From contig JAMONC010000138.1 in NCBI GenBank assembly GCA_027066725.1, positions 1 to 10,100 on the forward strand: a stretch of 10,100 bases of DNA, given 5' to 3'. A model generated the notes under the pieces. The model saw only the letters and a program-made list of their open reading frames with translations. It was not told the DNA's origin and did no database searches. This stretch comes from Desulfobacterales bacterium (GTDB lineage: Bacteria; Desulfobacterota; Dissulfuribacteria; Dissulfuribacterales; JAMONC01). Numbering within the stretch: position 1 is the stretch's first letter; each line of letters begins with the position of its first letter. A program made the translations under genes and the position numbers. Shown piece after piece: positions 7,073 to 10,100 of the stretch.

Positions 7073-8875
7073 TTAATAAAAGATCAAAAGCCATACATTG
7101 GCAATTGCTACACTTAACACCATATATAAAAAGGCTACTTTCATAAAGTCAAAAAATTTCATTGAATACCCTGCTGATTCAGCAATACCCATTGTAACTA
7201 CATTTGCACTGGCTCCTATCATTGTCCCGTTTCCGCCAAAACAAGCACCAAATGCAAGCGCCCACCAAAGGACCCCAGACTGTGCCCCAGGAATTACCTT
7301 AGTAAGATAAGCTACTATTGGAAGCATAGTTGCTGTAAATGGAATATTATCAATAAATGCACTCATGATTGCAGATACCCAAAGGATTAAACAAATAGCT
7401 ACTGTAAGATTACCATGAGATAAATCTTTTACCCAATCAGCAATTAAAGATAAAAGCCCTGTCTGCTCTACTGCACCTACTAAGATAAATAAAAATATGA
7501 AAAACAATAAGGTAGTCCATTCAATATCCTTTTCTATAAGTTCAGTAAGATCTACCTTTTTTGTAACTATACCATAAGTAAATAGTACTGATGCACCAAA
7601 CAAAGCAGCAATACAAACCTCCATATGCCATATACTATGAGTCAAGAATAAAGCTATAACAATAGCCATTACTATCAAGCCTACAGTTAAGAGCATTGAA
7701 TCTGTAATTTGATACTCTTCTCTAAGCTTTGCTATAAATTTATCTATATCATCTACCCTAGCCTTTTTATAAGTCTTACCATAAATTAATTTAGATTGTG
7801 CATATAAAATAATCAGCGATAATATGACAACCGGAGCTAGGTTTTCAACAAATTGTAAAAAACTTAATCCTGCATAAGAACCTATCATAATATTAGGAGG
7901 GTCTCCAATAAGTGTTGCTGTACCACCAATATTTGAAGCTAAGACTTCAGGAATTAATAAAGCAAGTGGTGATATATCTAAAGATAAAGCAATTTCTATC
8001 GTAACAGGGGTTAAAAGCAACATTGTAGTAACATTATCTAAAAAAGCAGAAGTAAAAGCTGTAAAGGTCATTAATATACATGATAATAGAAATACGTTTC
8101 CTTTTGCTAACTGATATGATTTATATGCACACCATTGAAAGACTCCAGTATGTTTAAGTACTCCAACAATAATCATCATACCCATAAGTAAAAAAATAAC
8201 ATTCATATCAATAGATTCTATAGCACTTTTATAACTCATAATATGATATACTGGATCTATACTACCAAGTGTATAAGTAATAGCAAGCATTAATGAAGCA
8301 CCAAGCATTGCTGCCAATGTACGATGAAGTAACTCAAATGATATCAATACGTAGGCTAAGATAAAAATTACTGTAGCAATCCAAAAGGCAGGTCCTAATG
8401 TACGCTTAAGTGTTACATCAACAGAGGCCATATGAAATGGGCCTTTAGAAGCAATGCGACTTTCTGGTACAGGTATGGTTTTTCTTTCAAAACTTGGTTT
8501 AAAGATATGAATCGCTATTTTAGCATGTTCTAATACCCCCTCTTTTACCTTTAAATTTGCCTGATATGTACCATCAGGGGCGGTAATACAATATCTTGCT
8601 GAAACAATTTTATGCCCTACTAATTCAACAGGATGTACTTTACCATTTATTAATACCTCTACTTCAGCATCAGGCACTCCTTCTCCATGAGGATCTGTTA
8701 TTCGACCACTAATATGTAATATTTCTGTCTTAAATGTTGATTTTGAATTATCAATATTGCTAGAAGAACTGTTTTTGGGGGTGATATTGGATGCAAATAC
8801 AATACACGATAAATTCAAGAAAAAAAATGAAATAATTAAAATCAGAAATACTATCTTTTTAAAAGGATTGATCAT
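7073..8875 (-). CDS. SLC13/ArsB/NhaD-type ion-transporter permease with N-terminal signal peptide and extracytoplasmic domain
   Basis: The protein has 600 residues. Residues 1-28 form a Sec signal peptide (KK, then a long hydrophobic core, cleavage likely after VFA). Residues ~52-158 resemble a carboxypeptidase-regulatory-like beta-sandwich (ISGRITDPHGEGVPDAEVEV, then APDGTY). From ~161 onward there are about 11-12 membrane segments of the Ion Transporter superfamily, with two inverted-repeat halves: FLDN (278-281) with GTATLIGDPPN (318-328), and FIDN (507-510) with GTMIGASANVV (550-560). These are the substrate and cation site signatures of SLC13, ArsB and NhaD relatives. The hydrophilic loop ~365-390 divides the halves. 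The substrate cannot be told: sodium/proton exchange or anion uptake are both possible. The start has AGGAGG ten bases upstream. It is first in an operon with the Usp gene. The extra N-terminal module is unusual for this fold. Confidence 0.9.
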   Translation of the reverse strand: MINPFKKIVFLILIISFFFLNLSCIVFASNITPKNSSSSNIDNSKSTFKTEILHISGRITDPHGEGVPDAEVEVLINGKVHPVELVGHKIVSARYCITAPDGTYQANLKVKEGVLEHAKIAIHIFKPSFERKTIPVPESRIASKGPFHMASVDVTLKRTLGPAFWIATVIFILAYVLISFELLHRTLAAMLGASLMLAITYTLGSIDPVYHIMSYKSAIESIDMNVIFLLMGMMIIVGVLKHTGVFQWCAYKSYQLAKGNVFLLSCILMTFTAFTSAFLDNVTTMLLLTPVTIEIALSLDISPLALLIPEVLASNIGGTATLIGDPPNIMIGSYAGLSFLQFVENLAPVVILSLIILYAQSKLIYGKTYKKARVDDIDKFIAKLREEYQITDSMLLTVGLIVMAIVIALFLTHSIWHMEVCIAALFGASVLFTYGIVTKKVDLTELIEKDIEWTTLLFFIFLFILVGAVEQTGLLSLIADWVKDLSHGNLTVAICLILWVSAIMSAFIDNIPFTATMLPIVAYLTKVIPGAQSGVLWWALAFGACFGGNGTMIGASANVVTMGIAESAGYSMKFFDFMKVAFLYMVLSVAIANVWLLIFY

Positions 8876-9190
8876 GTTTTTAATTCCTCCTATATGGAGT
8901 TATTTTTTTAATTAAAAAGATTTTGTCTTACATTTTTTTCGGATTCACATTAAAAAACTTGATACAATTTATAAGAACTTAAAATTTATTCTTTTGATAC
9001 TAAAACGTAATATAAATCTAGATCAACTTAAAGTTTATATGCACTATAGATGCCAAAACAAAATTTTATATTATTCTCAACAATTAGTAATATTAATATT
9101 CTAAAAATAATTTTATAGACTTCAATTTTTGTAAAATTACTCTGGATTTTTAACAAATTTGTTTAATTTTTAAGCTTAAGACATAAAACC
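8876..9190. other. 315-base divergent intergenic region
   Basis: This AT-rich stretch lies between the leftward permease operon and rightward coaE, and must hold promoters for both. No coding frame, RNA gene or convincing -35/-10 pair was found. The only clear element is the permease ribosome site AGGAGG (8885-8890 as its complement CCTCCT). coaE has no recognisable Shine-Dalgarno sequence. Confidence 0.55.
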
Positions 9191-9805
9191 ATGCATAATT
9201 TTGATAAAACTATAGCAATAACTGGTGGTATTGGCTCTGGAAAATCTACTGTTTGCAGAATAATTAAAGAAAATGGGTTTCATGTTATAGATACAGATGA
9301 AATTACTCAGAAATTAAGTGAACCTAAAGGGCTTGCTTACTCTCAGCTAATTAAACTATTTGGCAAAGATATCATAAAGAAAGATAAACAGATAGATAAG
9401 ACAAAAATAAAACAACAAATCTTATTAAATCCTTCACTTAAAAAGAGGCTTGAAGATATATTGCACCCTCTCGTATTAAAAGAAGTAGAAAAAGAAATAA
9501 AAACAATTAGAAACAAAAATTACAAAAAATATATATTTGTTGAGGTGCCATTACTTTTTGAAGCAGGCTGGAATAAATTTTTCCCAAAGATATTATTAGT
9601 TAAAGCTCCTATACAAAAAAGAATTGAAAGGATCAAACAAACAAGAAATATGAATTCCAAACAAGTACTTTTTTTTATAGAATCTCAGTTACCAGATCAT
9701 GAAAAAGAAAAATACTCTACATGGACAATAAACAATGATAAAGGATTAGAAGAATTAAAAACAGAGGTTAAAAAATTCCTTAAAGAATTGGAGTCTAAGT
9801 TATGA
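9191..9805 (+). CDS. coaE: Dephospho-CoA kinase
   Basis: This enzyme phosphorylates the 3'-hydroxyl of dephospho-CoA with ATP, the last step of coenzyme A synthesis, in the cytoplasm. The 204-residue length is typical. The P-loop GGIGSGKST lies at residues 12-20, followed by VIDTDE with acidic residues D34 and D36 expected in the active site. The CoA-domain motifs LHPLV and VEVPLLFEAGW follow, with a lysine/arginine-rich lid (IQKRIERIKQTR). The start ATG 9191 places the P-loop at the usual distance; the upstream sequence lacks a good ribosome site. The gene overlaps the next by four bases (ATGA), so the two are probably co-translated. Confidence 0.96.
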   Translation: MHNFDKTIAITGGIGSGKSTVCRIIKENGFHVIDTDEITQKLSEPKGLAYSQLIKLFGKDIIKKDKQIDKTKIKQQILLNPSLKKRLEDILHPLVLKEVEKEIKTIRNKNYKKYIFVEVPLLFEAGWNKFFPKILLVKAPIQKRIERIKQTRNMNSKQVLFFIESQLPDHEKEKYSTWTINNDKGLEELKTEVKKFLKELESKL

Positions 9806-10100
9806 ATCCAATATATTTAGATAATAATGCAACTACTAAGCCAGATCCCTTGGTAATAAAAGAGGTGCTAAACTGTCTCCAAAATAATTGGGCAAACCCT
9901 TCAAGCCCCCATAGCTTAGGCAAAGAAGCTAAAAAGGCTGTAGAAAATGCACGAAGTCAAGTAGCCAGTCTATTAAACTGCAGTCCGTCTGAAATTATCT
10001 TCACATCTGGTGGTACAGAATCAGACAATACTGCTATATTTTCACCATTCATAGATCTAGAAATAAGAGGGAAAAAAGGACACTTAATAATAAGTGCAGT
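9802..10100 (+). CDS. Cysteine desulfurase, NifS/IscS type (partial, cut by window end)
   Basis: The first 99 codons of a class V, PLP-dependent aminotransferase-fold enzyme are present; the frame stays open to the window edge. The start MNPIYLDNNATTKPDP, the NPSSPHSLGKEAK segment and IIFTSGGTESDN, which includes the PLP-phosphate-binding TSGGTESDN loop, identify a NifS/IscS-like cysteine desulfurase. Such enzymes release sulfur from cysteine for Fe-S clusters or tRNA thiolation. The catalytic lysine and cysteine lie beyond the window, so activity and subclass cannot be confirmed. ATG 9802 overlaps the coaE stop (ATGA), with GGAG eight bases upstream inside coaE. Confidence 0.93.
   Translation, partial: MNPIYLDNNATTKPDPLVIKEVLNCLQNNWANPSSPHSLGKEAKKAVENARSQVASLLNCSPSEIIFTSGGTESDNTAIFSPFIDLEIRGKKGHLIISA

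Overview
The window is AT-rich bacterial DNA with tightly packed genes, clear Shine-Dalgarno sites before most genes, and Sec signal peptides on two products. A Gram-negative, low-GC bacterium is the best guess, perhaps from an anaerobic sulfur- or metal-cycling lineage. That placement is inference; no rRNA or lineage marker is present. Seven complete genes and one truncated gene are supported. No tRNA, rRNA, CRISPR array or insertion sequence was seen.

Left part (1-4186): a plus-strand THUMP-domain RNA methyltransferase gene ends three bases from a convergent two-gene minus-strand operon (4186 to 1281). Both operon products are paralogs. Each has a cytoplasmic N-terminal domain resembling the N-terminus of type II secretion/type IV pilus ATPases (GspE_N/MshEN), fused to several DUF202-like membrane modules. 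Each module is preceded by an exact seven-residue arginine ladder, mostly Arg-Thr. There are three modules in the first protein and two in the second, and no ATPase domain. This is the most unusual part of the window.

Middle (4187-6082): a very AT-rich 700-base non-coding stretch holds an imperfect 23-bp hairpin, a good sigma70-type promoter and an orphan strong Shine-Dalgarno sequence. It leads into a secreted eight-repeat PQQ-like beta-propeller protein whose blades are partly identical at the DNA level. A strong 21-bp bidirectional hairpin terminator closes this gene and the convergent operon to its right.

Right part (6083-10100): a minus-strand operon encodes an ion-transporter (SLC13/ArsB/NhaD-like) permease with an added signal peptide and extracytoplasmic beta-sandwich domain, followed 15 bases later by a tandem universal stress protein that probably acts with it. 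After a 315-base divergent intergenic region come coaE (dephospho-CoA kinase) and, overlapping it by four bases, the start of a NifS/IscS-type cysteine desulfurase gene cut by the window edge.
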